DNA from: Streptomyces sp. NBC_00344
GTDB taxonomy: Bacteria; Actinomycetota; Actinomycetes; Streptomycetales; Streptomycetaceae
Direction: 5' to 3'
Length of the DNA: 64,000 nucleotides
NCBI RefSeq assembly: GCF_036088315.1
Contig: NZ_CP107996.1
Coordinates: 3,428,501 to 3,492,500 of the forward strand
Shown here: in pieces, positions 56,202 to 64,000 of the stretch
Layout: each line of letters begins with the position of its first letter
Position numbering within the stretch: position 1 is the stretch's first letter
Program-made: the position numbers and the translations under genes
The notes under the pieces: model-generated
What the model was told of the DNA's origin: nothing
What the model saw: the letters and a program-made list of their open reading frames with translations, nothing else
Databases searched by the model: none

Positions 56202-56231
56202 GGGGCGATGTTCCACGTGAAACATCGCCCC
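56202..56231. other. parS: parS-like site (one mismatch) inside a 30-bp palindrome
   Basis: GTTCCACGTGAAAC at 56210-56223 has one mismatch to consensus. It is the centre of a 30-base inverted repeat with GGGGCGATGTT and AACATCGCCCC arms and a single mismatched pair. It lies between the convergent CCA transferase and LppU-like genes, so it may also act as a bidirectional terminator. Confidence 0.7.
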
Positions 56232-56250
56232 TCTCCGTACTTGCCGGAGC

Positions 56251-56769
56251 CTACTTCGTGTAGTTGCTCAGGCAGAGGGTGAAGTGATCACTGCCGCGAC
56301 TCTCGTTGTACTGCGAGTACTTGGTCAGGTCGCAGGTGGCTCCTTCGGTGTCCTTCTTCTGTGCGACCTTGTATTTGGCCTTCGCGTTGCTGCAGTCCAC
56401 AACCTCGAGGTCGGGATCGGTTGTGCTCTGCGGGTTCCCGATGCTCATGCAGTCGCCGACCTTGGCGGTGTCGGCGTCGTTCCGGGTAGCCAGATAAGCG
56501 CCGACGGCAATGACGGCGACGGCGATCACCGCGACGATCCTGAATATCTTCTTGCCCTTGCCCGCCGCGGGAGCAACTGGGGCCGGCGGAACCGGACCGC
56601 CCTGGTTGAAGTACGGCGACGGCTGTTGCGGAACGCCGGGCTGGGCCTGCTGCTGCGCGTACGGTCCGGGCTGCTGTTGACCGTATGGGTTACCACCCTG
56701 AGGGTGCCCGTAGGGAGCATTGGGCTGCTGGCCGTACGGGTTCTCACCTTGGGGCGGCGGAGTGGACAT
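56251..56769 (-). CDS. LppU/SCO3897-like membrane protein
   Basis: The 172-residue protein starts at an ATG behind GGGGGAT. About 75 residues of Pro/Gln/Gly/Tyr-rich low-complexity sequence (PYGQQQ-type repeats) precede one membrane helix (IFRIVAVIAVAVIAVGAYLA). The external domain has DCMSIG, VVDCSNAKAKYKV, ATCDLTKY and FTLCLSNY, i.e. four cysteines probably forming two disulfides. That domain and the position next to the CCA transferase gene match the LppU/SCO3897 family. Function unknown. Confidence 0.82.
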   Translation of the reverse strand: MSTPPPQGENPYGQQPNAPYGHPQGGNPYGQQQPGPYAQQQAQPGVPQQPSPYFNQGGPVPPAPVAPAAGKGKKIFRIVAVIAVAVIAVGAYLATRNDADTAKVGDCMSIGNPQSTTDPDLEVVDCSNAKAKYKVAQKKDTEGATCDLTKYSQYNESRGSDHFTLCLSNYTK

Positions 56770-57237
56770 GTTCGGGATCCCCCTTGATGCGGTACGCGTA
56801 TACGCGTTGTTGACGCCCGTAAGCTAGCGGGCTCCGCCGACATTGCTGTCGTCGAGGGGGACTCTGTGGCTCTGATGTGACACTTACACTCGTCGAAAAC
56901 AGGCCATAAGCAGGGCAACTGCCCTACAGGTGGCGGCAACTGTCACGAGCAGAAAAATCGACCTTCCCCAGACGGCCGTATCAGAGCAGCCGCAGCGGTG
57001 GCCCCGGCAAATGTGCCGTTGAACAGCACATGGCACCTTGAGGAGGCCGCCCTCGCAGAGGGCGTCCACCGCCGACTGCACCACGCTGTCCGTGGAGTAG
57101 CGAGCCGAGGACCGTGGGCAAGCGTCACGCAGCAGAAGCAGAGGACAGCAGCGTAAGGCAAGGCGACAAAGTTGAGGGCTCCCGGGCGATGTGCCCGGGA
57201 GCCCTCAACGGTCATGCCGACGTGGTCAGCAGGACTT
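56770..57237. other. Intergenic region, possible relic
   Basis: About 470 bases. Apart from the terminator at 57172-57208 I find no gene. Short minus-strand open frames encode hydrophobic but Cys-rich stretches broken by frame changes, which might be a decayed membrane-protein gene; I cannot identify it. Confidence 0.45.
57172..57208 (-). terminator. Terminator after inositol-phosphate synthase
   Basis: Perfect 16-base arms (TTGAGGGCTCCCGGGC and complement) with a GATGT loop, about 30 bases after the synthase stop on the minus strand. Confidence 0.9.
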
Positions 57238-58320
57238 TCAGCGTTCGACCTCGCCCTTGATGAACTTCTCGACGTTCTCGTAGGCCTCGTCGTCGAAGTA
57301 CTGCACCGGCGGGGACTTCATGAAGTACGAGGAGGCGGAGAGGATCGGGCCACCGACGCCGCGGTCCTTGGCGATCTTCGCAGCACGCACCGCGTCGATG
57401 ATGACTCCCGCGGAGTTCGGGGAGTCCCACACCTCGAGCTTGTACTCGAGGTTCAGCGGGACATCACCGAAGGCACGGCCCTCGAGGCGCACATACGCCC
57501 ACTTGCGGTCGTCCAGCCACGCGACGTAGTCCGAGGGACCGATGTGGACGTTGTCGGCGCCCAGCTCCCGGTCACGGATCTGCGAGGTGACGGCCTGCGT
57601 CTTGGAGATCTTCTTGGACTCCAGGCGGTCGCGCTCAAGCATGTTCTTGAAGTCCATGTTGCCGCCGACGTTCAGCTGCATGGTGCGCTCGAGGCGCACA
57701 CCACGGTCTTCGAAGAGCTTGGCCATGACGCGGTGCGTGATGGTGGCACCGACCTGCGACTTGATGTCGTCGCCGACGATCGGGACGCCCGCCTCGGTGA
57801 ACTTGTCAGCCCACTCCTTGGTCCCGGCGATGAAGACCGGGAGAGCGTTGACGAACGCGACCTTGGCGTCGATGGCGCACTGCGCGTAGAACTTCGCAGC
57901 GACCTCGGAGCCCACAGGCAGGTAGCAGACGAGAACGTCCACCTGCTTGTCCTTGAGGGTCTGGACGATGTCGACCGGAGCCTCGGCGGACTCCTCGATG
58001 GTCTGGCGGTAGTACTTGCCCAGGCCGTCGTGGGTGTGGCCACGCTCGACCGTCACGCCGGTGTGCGGGACATCGGCGAACTTGATGGTGTTGTTCTCGC
58101 TGGCGCCGATGGCGTCCGCGAGGTCGAGGCCGACCTTCTTCGCGTCGACATCGAAGGCAGCGACGAACTCGACGTCACCTACGTGGTAGTCGCCGAACTG
58201 GACGTGCATCAGACCGGGCACCTTGCCGGCCGGATCGGCGTCCTTGTAGTACTCGACGCCCTGCACCAGCGAGGCGGCGCAGTTGCCCACGCCGACGATG
58301 GCTACGCGAACCGAACCCAT
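57238..58320 (-). CDS. ino1: Inositol-3-phosphate synthase
   Basis: The ATG at 58320 ([20 protein letters not shown]) gives 360 residues, the normal length of the actinobacterial enzyme. The NAD-binding loop is GVGNCAAS, and the catalytic core includes [24 protein letters not shown] and LNVGGNMDF. It converts glucose 6-phosphate to inositol 3-phosphate, the first step towards phosphatidylinositol and mycothiol. It is followed upstream by a PadR regulator gene 49 bases away on the same strand, which may control it. A strong terminator ends the transcript. Confidence 0.96.
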   Translation of the reverse strand: MGSVRVAIVGVGNCAASLVQGVEYYKDADPAGKVPGLMHVQFGDYHVGDVEFVAAFDVDAKKVGLDLADAIGASENNTIKFADVPHTGVTVERGHTHDGLGKYYRQTIEESAEAPVDIVQTLKDKQVDVLVCYLPVGSEVAAKFYAQCAIDAKVAFVNALPVFIAGTKEWADKFTEAGVPIVGDDIKSQVGATITHRVMAKLFEDRGVRLERTMQLNVGGNMDFKNMLERDRLESKKISKTQAVTSQIRDRELGADNVHIGPSDYVAWLDDRKWAYVRLEGRAFGDVPLNLEYKLEVWDSPNSAGVIIDAVRAAKIAKDRGVGGPILSASSYFMKSPPVQYFDDEAYENVEKFIKGEVER

Positions 58321-58369
58321 TCCGGTTGCTCCCTGTGTGTTCTCGACGAAGCTCTGCGGACGCAGAGCT

Positions 58370-59050
58370 TCACTTAGCGGTGTCATCGGACGGATCCGGC
58401 GGGGTGCTATCCCGATGCCGGGGCAGGCCGCCCGTCTCTCCTTGTGTGTCCTGCTGAGCAGCGTCGGCGTCGGGGGATCGTCGCCGATCCCGGCCCGCCC
58501 GCTCGCTCTCGATGAGCTCGTTCAGCCAGCGCACTTCGCGCTCCACGGACTCCATGCCGTGCCGCTGGAGCTCAAGTGTGTAGTCGTCCAGCCGCTCGCG
58601 GGTCCGGACCAGTGAGGCACGCATTTTTTCGAGACGCTCCTCGAGCCGGCTGCGTCGCCCTTCCAGCACCCGCATCCGCACTTCGCGCTCCGTCTGCCCG
58701 AAGAAGGCGAAACGAGCGGCGAAATGCTCGTCCTCCCAGCTGTCCGGGCCGGTGTGCGAAAGCAGCTCCTCGAAGTGCTCCTTGCCGTCCGCAGTCAACC
58801 TGTAGACGATCTTGGCTCGGCGCCCTGCGAGTGAAGCCGCGAGGGCATCCTCAGGGGCGCTCCCCGGTTCCTCAATCAACCAGCCGTTGGCGACCAGCGT
58901 CTTGAGGCAGGGGTAGAGAGTCCCGTAACTGAAGGCGCGAAAGACCCCCAGCGACGTGTTCAGGCGTTTGCGCAGCTCATAGCCGTGCATCGGTGACTCA
59001 CGGAGCAGACCGAGAACGGCGAATTCGAGGATGCCGGAGCGCCTGCTCAA
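58370..59050 (-). CDS. PadR family transcriptional regulator
   Basis: The TTG at 59050 ([20 protein letters not shown]) follows GGAGGAGG at ideal spacing; a GTG at 59077 is in frame but has no ribosome site and touches the operator. The 226-residue protein has the PadR winged helix ([40 protein letters not shown]) and a long helical C-terminal dimerisation part ([20 protein letters not shown]), i.e. the larger PadR-like subclass. A 35-base perfect palindrome just upstream is its likely operator. It probably forms an operon with the inositol-phosphate synthase gene downstream. Confidence 0.92.
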   Translation of the reverse strand: MSRRSGILEFAVLGLLRESPMHGYELRKRLNTSLGVFRAFSYGTLYPCLKTLVANGWLIEEPGSAPEDALAASLAGRRAKIVYRLTADGKEHFEELLSHTGPDSWEDEHFAARFAFFGQTEREVRMRVLEGRRSRLEERLEKMRASLVRTRERLDDYTLELQRHGMESVEREVRWLNELIESERAGRDRRRSPDADAAQQDTQGETGGLPRHRDSTPPDPSDDTAK

Positions 59051-59082
59051 CCTTCGCCTCCTCCGCTGCTGGGCCACTTATG

Positions 59083-59117
59083 TCGTGCTGATGTATCGAG
59101 TCGATACATCAGCACGA
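59083..59117. promoter_or_regulatory. 35-bp perfect palindrome, likely PadR operator
   Basis: Arms of 17 bases (TCGTGCTGATGTATCGA and complement) around a single central G. The core ATGTATCGA-TCGATACAT is typical of PadR operators. It lies 33-67 bases upstream of the preferred PadR start, where binding would block transcription. Confidence 0.8.
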
Positions 59118-59415
59118 TAGAACGACCTTGCGTTCGCGACAAGTGGAGAGTTCGTGAGCGGCGTCACATAGAGAATTCAGAGGCAGTGACTTGTCTGATT
59201 TGCGTGGAAGCTCGGCACTGACAGGGTTTTGAGCGTGCGTAGTCTGTGCGGCATGCACACCGCCGGGGGCCGAGTGACACCTGGGGACGTCAGCCGTCTC
59301 GGACCGCGGAATGCACTGCGGATGAGCCCGTTCCGGGGCGCATCCGTATATCGGGGGGACAGGAACTCAACTGCCGTTTCCAGGCTTTGACGCCTGCCCG
59401 AGGAGTAGTCGTTCG
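59118..59415. other. Divergent promoter region of padR and the class A PBP
   Basis: 298 bases. No gene seen. A GGAACT hexamer at about 59364 followed after 17 bases by a CTTTGAC stretch is reminiscent of an ECF-type promoter in front of the PBP gene, but the match is weak. Confidence 0.4.
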
Positions 59416-62124
59416 ATGAGCGAGCACCGTCGCAAACCGCCACAGCCGCAGAATGGCGGACGTGCCGCGGCCAGGCGAGACGCCCAGCAGCCTTCGGGCC
59501 GTCGGGCAGCGGCCCCGCGAACCACGACCGAGTCACCTATCGGTTCGGATGATGACGAAGGGCGTCCGTACGGCGGACGCGCCGCAGCAAGACGTGCCTC
59601 CCAGCGGAACGGGGGCGGGCGCCGACGCGCCCCTGAAGCGGGCGGCGGTCGTGGTGGGCGCCGCGGAGCGGGCGGCGGTCGGGGGGACGGCGGTTTCGAC
59701 GGCGGCGCCGGTCGCAACCGACGACCCGCGAAGAAGAGGTTCATCGACTACCCGCGCGCCAACCGGTACGGGTGGCAGCGCTGGATGCCGTCATGGCGTC
59801 TCGTCACCGGGCTTTTCGTCGGCTTCGTCGGCAGCATCCTGGCTGCGGGCACCATCGCCTACGCCATGGTGGGCGTCCCGGACGCCTCGAAGACATCGAC
59901 GGCGCAGAACAACGTCTACTACTGGGCCGACGGAAGCCAGATGGCCGCCACCGGTGGTGAGATCAACCGGCAGATCGTGCCGCTCGATCAGATCCCCCTG
60001 GCCATGCGCAACGCGGTGGTGTCTGCCGAGAACAAGACCTTCTACAAGGACAACGGTATCGATCCGACGGGCATCGCCCGTGCCGTGGTCAACATGGCGA
60101 AGGGAGGGCAGACCCAGGGCGGCTCGACCATCACCCAGCAGTACGTCAAGAACTCCCGGCTGGGGCAGGAACAGACTCTCAGCCGTAAGTTCAAGGAGTT
60201 GTTCATCTCCATCAAGGTGGGCGCCAAGATGAACAAGAACGACATCATGAAGGACTACCTGAACACCTCCTACTACGGACGTGGCGCTTACGGCATCCAG
60301 GCTGCGGCCCGTACGTATTTCGGTGTGGACTCCGACAAGCTGAACCCGAGCCAGTGCGCCTTCCTCGCCACGCTGCTCAAGGGCGCCACCTACTTCGACC
60401 CGGCCGGGGCCTCGGAGATCGATCCGACCGCCACAGCGAAGGCCAACACTGCGCGCGCCACCCAGCGCTGGCACTGGATCCTCGACGAGATGGTCAAGGA
60501 CCACCGTCTCCCCGCCGCGGAGCGGGCGAAGTACGAGACGTTTCCCAAGGTGGACCCGCTGAAGAAGAACGCGCAGCTCGGCGGGCAGATCGGCTATCTC
60601 GTCGACCTTGCCAAGTCGTACTTCGTCAACAACACACCGGGTATGACGACCGAGATCCTGGCCAAGGGCGGCTACCAGATCCACACGACCTTCGACAAGG
60701 GCAAGGTCAACAAGCTGGAGAAGGCCGTACAGAAGGTCCGCAAGGCCAAGATCGATCCGAAGAAGCGCCCGAAACTGGACACTCATGTGCAGTTCGGCGG
60801 CGCTTCGGTGGACGCGGAATCCGGCGCCATCGCAGCCATCTACGGCGGTGAGGACGCGACCAAGCACTTCACCAACAACTCCGACTACACCGGGGCCCAG
60901 GTCGGATCGACCTTCAAGCCGTTCGTGCTGGCGGCTGCGCTGCAGTACGGAAAGCGCGACCCCTCCCTCGGGGCGGATCAGCCGGACTCCGACCGGACGA
61001 TCGTCTCGCCGAAGAGTCTCTACAGCGGCAAGAACGATCTAAAGATCAAGAACTACAACGGTACGGTCTGGGAGAACAAGGAAGGCAAGCAGTGGCGTCA
61101 GGAGAACGACGGCCACGAGTCGGTCGGCGTTGCCCCTGACTACCCGATTGATCTGCGTGAAGCCATGCGGCAGTCGGTCAACTCGGCGTATGTGCAGCTG
61201 GGTATGGACGTCGGTACCGACAAGGTGCGCCAGGCGGCCGTCTCGGCCGGCCTGCGGGACGACAAGCAGAGCATGGCCAGCTCCGACGTGCCGTCCTTCT
61301 CCATCGGCACCTCCAGCCCGAGTGCGATCCGGATGGCCGGCGCGTACGCCACCTTCGCCAACAACGGTCGTCAGAACGACCCCTACTCCGTCACCGAGGT
61401 GACGAAGGACGGTCTGACGGTCTACAGGCACAAGAAGGTGGAGAAGGCCGCGTTCTCCACCGCTATCGCCAGCAATGTCACCGATGTACTGAAGACCGTG
61501 GTCGACAAGGGCACCGGAACCGCCGCCCGTATCCCCGGCCGCGACGTGGCGGGTAAGACCGGAACCACCGACGGCAACAAGTCGGCCTGGTTCATCGGCT
61601 ACACGCCGCAGCTCTCCACCGCCATCGACATGTACCGCTTCGATGACAACGCGAAGGGCAAGGGCCACTTCGAGGAGATGTACGGCACCGGCGGTGAGGA
61701 GAAGATCCACGGTGCCTCGTTCCCGGCCCAGATCTGGCAGGACTACATGTCGAAGGCGCTGGCAGGCGCCCGGGTCAAGTCGTTCCCGCCGCCGGAGAGC
61801 CTCGGCAAGGTCGTCTACGGCGGCGGAGTGTCCAGCCCCAAGCCGACCCCTGTGGTGACCCCCTCGGACAGCCCCTCACCGTCCGCTCCGACGCCGAGCC
61901 CGTCCGAGACGCCGTCGGTCTCACCGTCGCCGAGCGAGACCTGCAGCAGGTGGGACTGGAACTGCGGCAACACCGGAGGTGCCGACGCGGGCACGACCGA
62001 CGGGGGGACCGACGCCGGGACCGGAGGCACCAGTCCCACCCCCACGCCGAGCACACCGACAGGTGGCCAGACCGGCGGTAACGGAGGGAACAACGGCGGC
62101 ATCTTCGGCGGGCCCGGAGGATGA
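59416..62124 (+). CDS. Class A (bifunctional) penicillin-binding protein
   Basis: A 902-residue protein with a basic Gly/Arg-rich cytoplasmic N-terminus of about 130 residues, one membrane helix (LVTGLFVGFVGSILAAGTIA), a glycosyltransferase domain (AENKTFYKDNGIDPTGIARA, QGGSTITQQYVKN, KFKELFISIKV, TSYYGRGAYGIQAA) and a transpeptidase domain with STFK (SxxK), SVN (SxN) and KTGTTDG. It polymerises and crosslinks peptidoglycan outside the membrane. The C-terminal tail of about 120 residues is Pro/Ser/Thr-rich, then Gly/Asn-rich, ending in IFGGPGG as in the PASTA kinase at 11.4 kb. Confidence 0.95.
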   Translation: MSEHRRKPPQPQNGGRAAARRDAQQPSGRRAAAPRTTTESPIGSDDDEGRPYGGRAAARRASQRNGGGRRRAPEAGGGRGGRRGAGGGRGDGGFDGGAGRNRRPAKKRFIDYPRANRYGWQRWMPSWRLVTGLFVGFVGSILAAGTIAYAMVGVPDASKTSTAQNNVYYWADGSQMAATGGEINRQIVPLDQIPLAMRNAVVSAENKTFYKDNGIDPTGIARAVVNMAKGGQTQGGSTITQQYVKNSRLGQEQTLSRKFKELFISIKVGAKMNKNDIMKDYLNTSYYGRGAYGIQAAARTYFGVDSDKLNPSQCAFLATLLKGATYFDPAGASEIDPTATAKANTARATQRWHWILDEMVKDHRLPAAERAKYETFPKVDPLKKNAQLGGQIGYLVDLAKSYFVNNTPGMTTEILAKGGYQIHTTFDKGKVNKLEKAVQKVRKAKIDPKKRPKLDTHVQFGGASVDAESGAIAAIYGGEDATKHFTNNSDYTGAQVGSTFKPFVLAAALQYGKRDPSLGADQPDSDRTIVSPKSLYSGKNDLKIKNYNGTVWENKEGKQWRQENDGHESVGVAPDYPIDLREAMRQSVNSAYVQLGMDVGTDKVRQAAVSAGLRDDKQSMASSDVPSFSIGTSSPSAIRMAGAYATFANNGRQNDPYSVTEVTKDGLTVYRHKKVEKAAFSTAIASNVTDVLKTVVDKGTGTAARIPGRDVAGKTGTTDGNKSAWFIGYTPQLSTAIDMYRFDDNAKGKGHFEEMYGTGGEEKIHGASFPAQIWQDYMSKALAGARVKSFPPPESLGKVVYGGGVSSPKPTPVVTPSDSPSPSAPTPSPSETPSVSPSPSETCSRWDWNCGNTGGADAGTTDGGTDAGTGGTSPTPTPSTPTGGQTGGNGGNNGGIFGGPGG

Positions 62125-62159
62125 GCCGCACCGGTTGACGCCGCGCCTGTCCCCGTCAT

Positions 62160-62194
62160 GAGGGCCGTCACAGCACCTGGCTGTGACGGCCCTC
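62160..62194 (+). terminator. Terminator after the class A PBP gene
   Basis: GAGGGCCGTCACAG pairs perfectly with CTGTGACGGCCCTC over a 7-base loop, 36 bases after the PBP stop and before the next gene on the same strand. Confidence 0.85.
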
Positions 62195-62230
62195 GACGTT
62201 TGCACAGCCGGGTACGGCAGGATGTGCGAC

Positions 62231-63724
62231 ATGACGAGCGTGCACGAGGACCGGCCCGCAGAGAAGCCCACAGAGCCCGTGGTGCGGCCCACGCGGCAGG
62301 ACGATGTCGCGGCGGCGGGCAGCGAGCTGTTCGGCGGGCCCATCGGGCGATGGGCGCGTACCGGAGCCGGCCCGCTGACGCCGGTGCGCATCATCGCGCT
62401 GGTCGCCATCGGGATGTTCGCCCTCGGCATGGTGCAGAAGATGCCCTGCTACGACTGGGCGTGGTTCCAGGGCGCCACTTCCCAGTACTCCCACGCCTGC
62501 TACTCCGACATCCCGCACCTCTATGTCGGGCGCGGATTCGCCGACGACCTCGTGCCGTACTTCGACCGCATCAACGGCGATATGTCATACCTCGAGTATC
62601 CCGTGCTGACCGGCGTCTTCATGGAGGTCGCCTCCTGGCTGACCCCGCACGGCGGCGCCATGCAGCACCGTGAGCAGATCTACTGGATGGTCAATGCGGG
62701 GATGCTGCTGATCTGCACGGCCGTCATCGCGGTCTGTGTGACCCGCACCCACCGGCGGCGCCCCTGGGACGGCTTGCTGGTAGCCCTCGCACCGGCCTTC
62801 GCCCTTACCGCCACCATCAACTGGGATCTGCTCGCAGTGGCCCTTACCGCCGCGGCGATGCTGATGTGGTCGCGGTCCAGGCCCATCGCCTTCGGCATCC
62901 TGATCGGTCTGGCAACTGCCGCCAAGCTCTATCCGGTGCTCATCCTGGGGCCCCTCCTGGTCCTCTGCTGGCGCGCCGGGGCATGGCGTGAGTACGGGAA
63001 GGCGGTCTACGGCGCAGCGGCGGCCTGGCTCGTCGTGAACCTGCCGGTCATGCTGCTCGCGCCCGAGGGCTGGAAGAAGTTCTACACCTTCAGCCAGGAG
63101 CGCAGCGTCGATTTCGGCTCTTTCTGGCTCATCATCACTCAGCGCACCGGAAAGCCGCTCGACGTGGGCAACGTCAACATGTGGGCGATGCTGCTGATGA
63201 TCGTGATGTGCGGGGGGATCGCCGCCGTCACCCTGACCGCCCCGCGCCGTCCGCGCTTCAGCCAGCTCGCCTTCCTGGTGATCGCTGCGTTCATTCTCAC
63301 CAACAAGGTCTACTCACCGCAGTACGTCCTGTGGCTTGTCCCCCTCGCGGCACTCGCCCGTCCGCGCTGGCGCGACTTCCTGCTCTGGCAGGCCTGCGAG
63401 GTCATGTACTTCCTGGGTATCTGGATGTACCTCGCCTACACGATGGGCGGTGACAAGCCGAAGGGGCTGCCTCCGGAGGGCTATCAGTTCGCCATCGCCC
63501 TTCATCTGATCGGCACTCTGTACCTGTGCGCGGTGATCGTCCGGGACATTCTGCTGCCGGAACGGGACGTCGTGCGCAAGGACGGCTCGGACGATCCGTC
63601 GGGGGGTGTCCTGGACGGCGCGAAGGATGTCTTCGTGCTCGGCGCAGCTGCCCATCCGGCCCGGCATGCCGCGCAACACTTCGAAGGTCAGCAGGTCGAG
63701 TGGGGAAGTACGGCACGCGATTAG
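62231..63724 (+). CDS. GT87-type polytopic mannosyltransferase-like protein
   Basis: The ATG at 62231 (MTSVHEDRPAEK) is preceded by AGGA; an ATG at 62222 is possible. The 497-residue protein has about ten membrane helices. An extracytoplasmic loop after helix 1 carries acidic residues (YFDRINGDMSYLEYPVLTG), consistent with the catalytic Asp of GT-C fold enzymes, and later motifs include ATAAKLYPVLILGPLL and FILTNKVYSPQYVLWLVPLA. It resembles polyprenyl-phosphomannose-dependent GT87 enzymes that extend lipid-linked glycans outside the membrane. Acceptor unknown. Confidence 0.85.
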   Translation: MTSVHEDRPAEKPTEPVVRPTRQDDVAAAGSELFGGPIGRWARTGAGPLTPVRIIALVAIGMFALGMVQKMPCYDWAWFQGATSQYSHACYSDIPHLYVGRGFADDLVPYFDRINGDMSYLEYPVLTGVFMEVASWLTPHGGAMQHREQIYWMVNAGMLLICTAVIAVCVTRTHRRRPWDGLLVALAPAFALTATINWDLLAVALTAAAMLMWSRSRPIAFGILIGLATAAKLYPVLILGPLLVLCWRAGAWREYGKAVYGAAAAWLVVNLPVMLLAPEGWKKFYTFSQERSVDFGSFWLIITQRTGKPLDVGNVNMWAMLLMIVMCGGIAAVTLTAPRRPRFSQLAFLVIAAFILTNKVYSPQYVLWLVPLAALARPRWRDFLLWQACEVMYFLGIWMYLAYTMGGDKPKGLPPEGYQFAIALHLIGTLYLCAVIVRDILLPERDVVRKDGSDDPSGGVLDGAKDVFVLGAAAHPARHAAQHFEGQQVEWGSTARD

Positions 63725-63727
63725 ACA

Positions 63728-63760
63728 CGGAGGGGCCCGGCGCTGACCGGGGCCCCTCCG
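63728..63760. terminator. Bidirectional terminator
   Basis: CGGAGGGGCCC pairs with GGGCCCCTCCG over an 11-base loop, between the GT87 gene and the convergent gene at the right edge. Confidence 0.8.
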
Positions 63761-63772
63761 CCAGCGGCTTCT

Positions 63773-64000
63773 TCAGTGGTCCAGGAGCCGGTCGAACTGT
63801 GTTGTCGTGTGGCGCAGGTGCGCCACCAGCTCGTCGCCCACTCGTGGTTCCTGTGCGTCCGAGGGGACGAAAAGGATCGACACCTGCATATGGGGCGGCT
63901 CGGCGAACCAGCGCTGCTTGCCGGCCCATACGAACGGCGACAGATTCCGGTTCACCGTCGCCAGGCCCGCGCGCGCGACGCCCTTGGCGCGGGGCATCAT
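63773..64000 (-). CDS. Uncharacterised protein, probably truncated at the window edge
   Basis: The minus-strand frame is open to the edge of the window; an ATG lies at the last base position, but the protein probably continues. The visible 75 residues read LATVNRNLSPFVWAGKQRWF, then HMQVSILFVPSDAQEPRVGD and end HTTTQFDRLLDH. The composition is like a globular cytoplasmic protein. I do not recognise a family. It converges on the GT87 gene over a shared terminator. Confidence 0.65.
   Translation of the reverse strand: MMPRAKGVARAGLATVNRNLSPFVWAGKQRWFAEPPHMQVSILFVPSDAQEPRVGDELVAHLRHTTTQFDRLLDH

Noticed and set aside
56884..57215. Minus-strand hydrophobic frames as a transporter gene
   Set aside because: The hydrophobic pieces lie in different frames and are Cys-rich. 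A decayed membrane-protein gene is possible, but I could not match it to a family.

Overview
This window is the replication-origin region of a high-GC actinomycete, almost certainly a Streptomyces. The evidence is the gene order gyrA-gyrB-DUF721-recF-gnd-dnaN-oriC-dnaA-rpmH-rnpA-yidD-yidC-jag-rsmG-parA-parB, the actinobacterial fhaA-fhaB-pstP-rodA-pbpA-pknB cluster, crgA, class E sortases, GTG and TTG starts, and many copies of the Streptomyces-type parS sequence GTTTCACGTGAAAC. Nearly all of the window is conserved core; the only clearly accessory or decayed stretch is about 3.7-4.8 kb.

Layout. (1) 1-4.8 kb: a truncated DUF2252 gene, a divergent MarR regulator/membrane protein pair with two operators, a divergent HxlR regulator/azoreductase pair, then a decayed segment with a parS site, a trpD-like remnant and a 20-bp tandem repeat. 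(2) 4.9-13.4 kb: tRNA-Leu and the growth/division signalling operon (FHA proteins, PP2C phosphatase, SEDS protein, PBP, PASTA kinase). (3) 13.6-17.7 kb, minus strand: two class E sortases, a glutamine amidotransferase and a 58-aa membrane protein in one coupled operon, then a DUF881 protein. (4) 17.8-25.5 kb: crgA, a DnaA-box cluster, rhomboid protease, cyclophilin, DUF5324 protein, tRNA-Ala, an HTH regulator, a second membrane Ser/Thr kinase, a secreted protein, a DLW-39 peptide and tRNA-Ile. (5) 25.6-44.1 kb: gyrase, recF, dnaN, oriC, dnaA and the ribosome, RNase P, membrane-insertase and partition genes. (6) 44.2-58 kb: a GNAT protein, thioredoxin system, SigM with its anti-sigma factor, a pseudokinase, MurJ, a DUF6049 protein, CCA-adding enzyme and inositol-phosphate synthase. 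(7) 58.4-64 kb: PadR regulator, class A PBP, GT87 glycosyltransferase and a partial gene.

The window joins three tasks: starting replication (DnaA, oriC, sliding clamp, gyrase), moving origins apart (ParA, ParB, nine parS sites), and building and controlling the wall (kinases, phosphatase, FHA proteins, SEDS/PBP pair, MurJ, class A PBP, CrgA). The most interesting signals are small DNA elements: a DnaA-box cluster between convergent genes 17 kb from oriC, DnaA boxes plus parS in front of parA, parS sites read in frame as the peptide VSRE(T/A) in three proteins, and parS sites merged with terminator hairpins.
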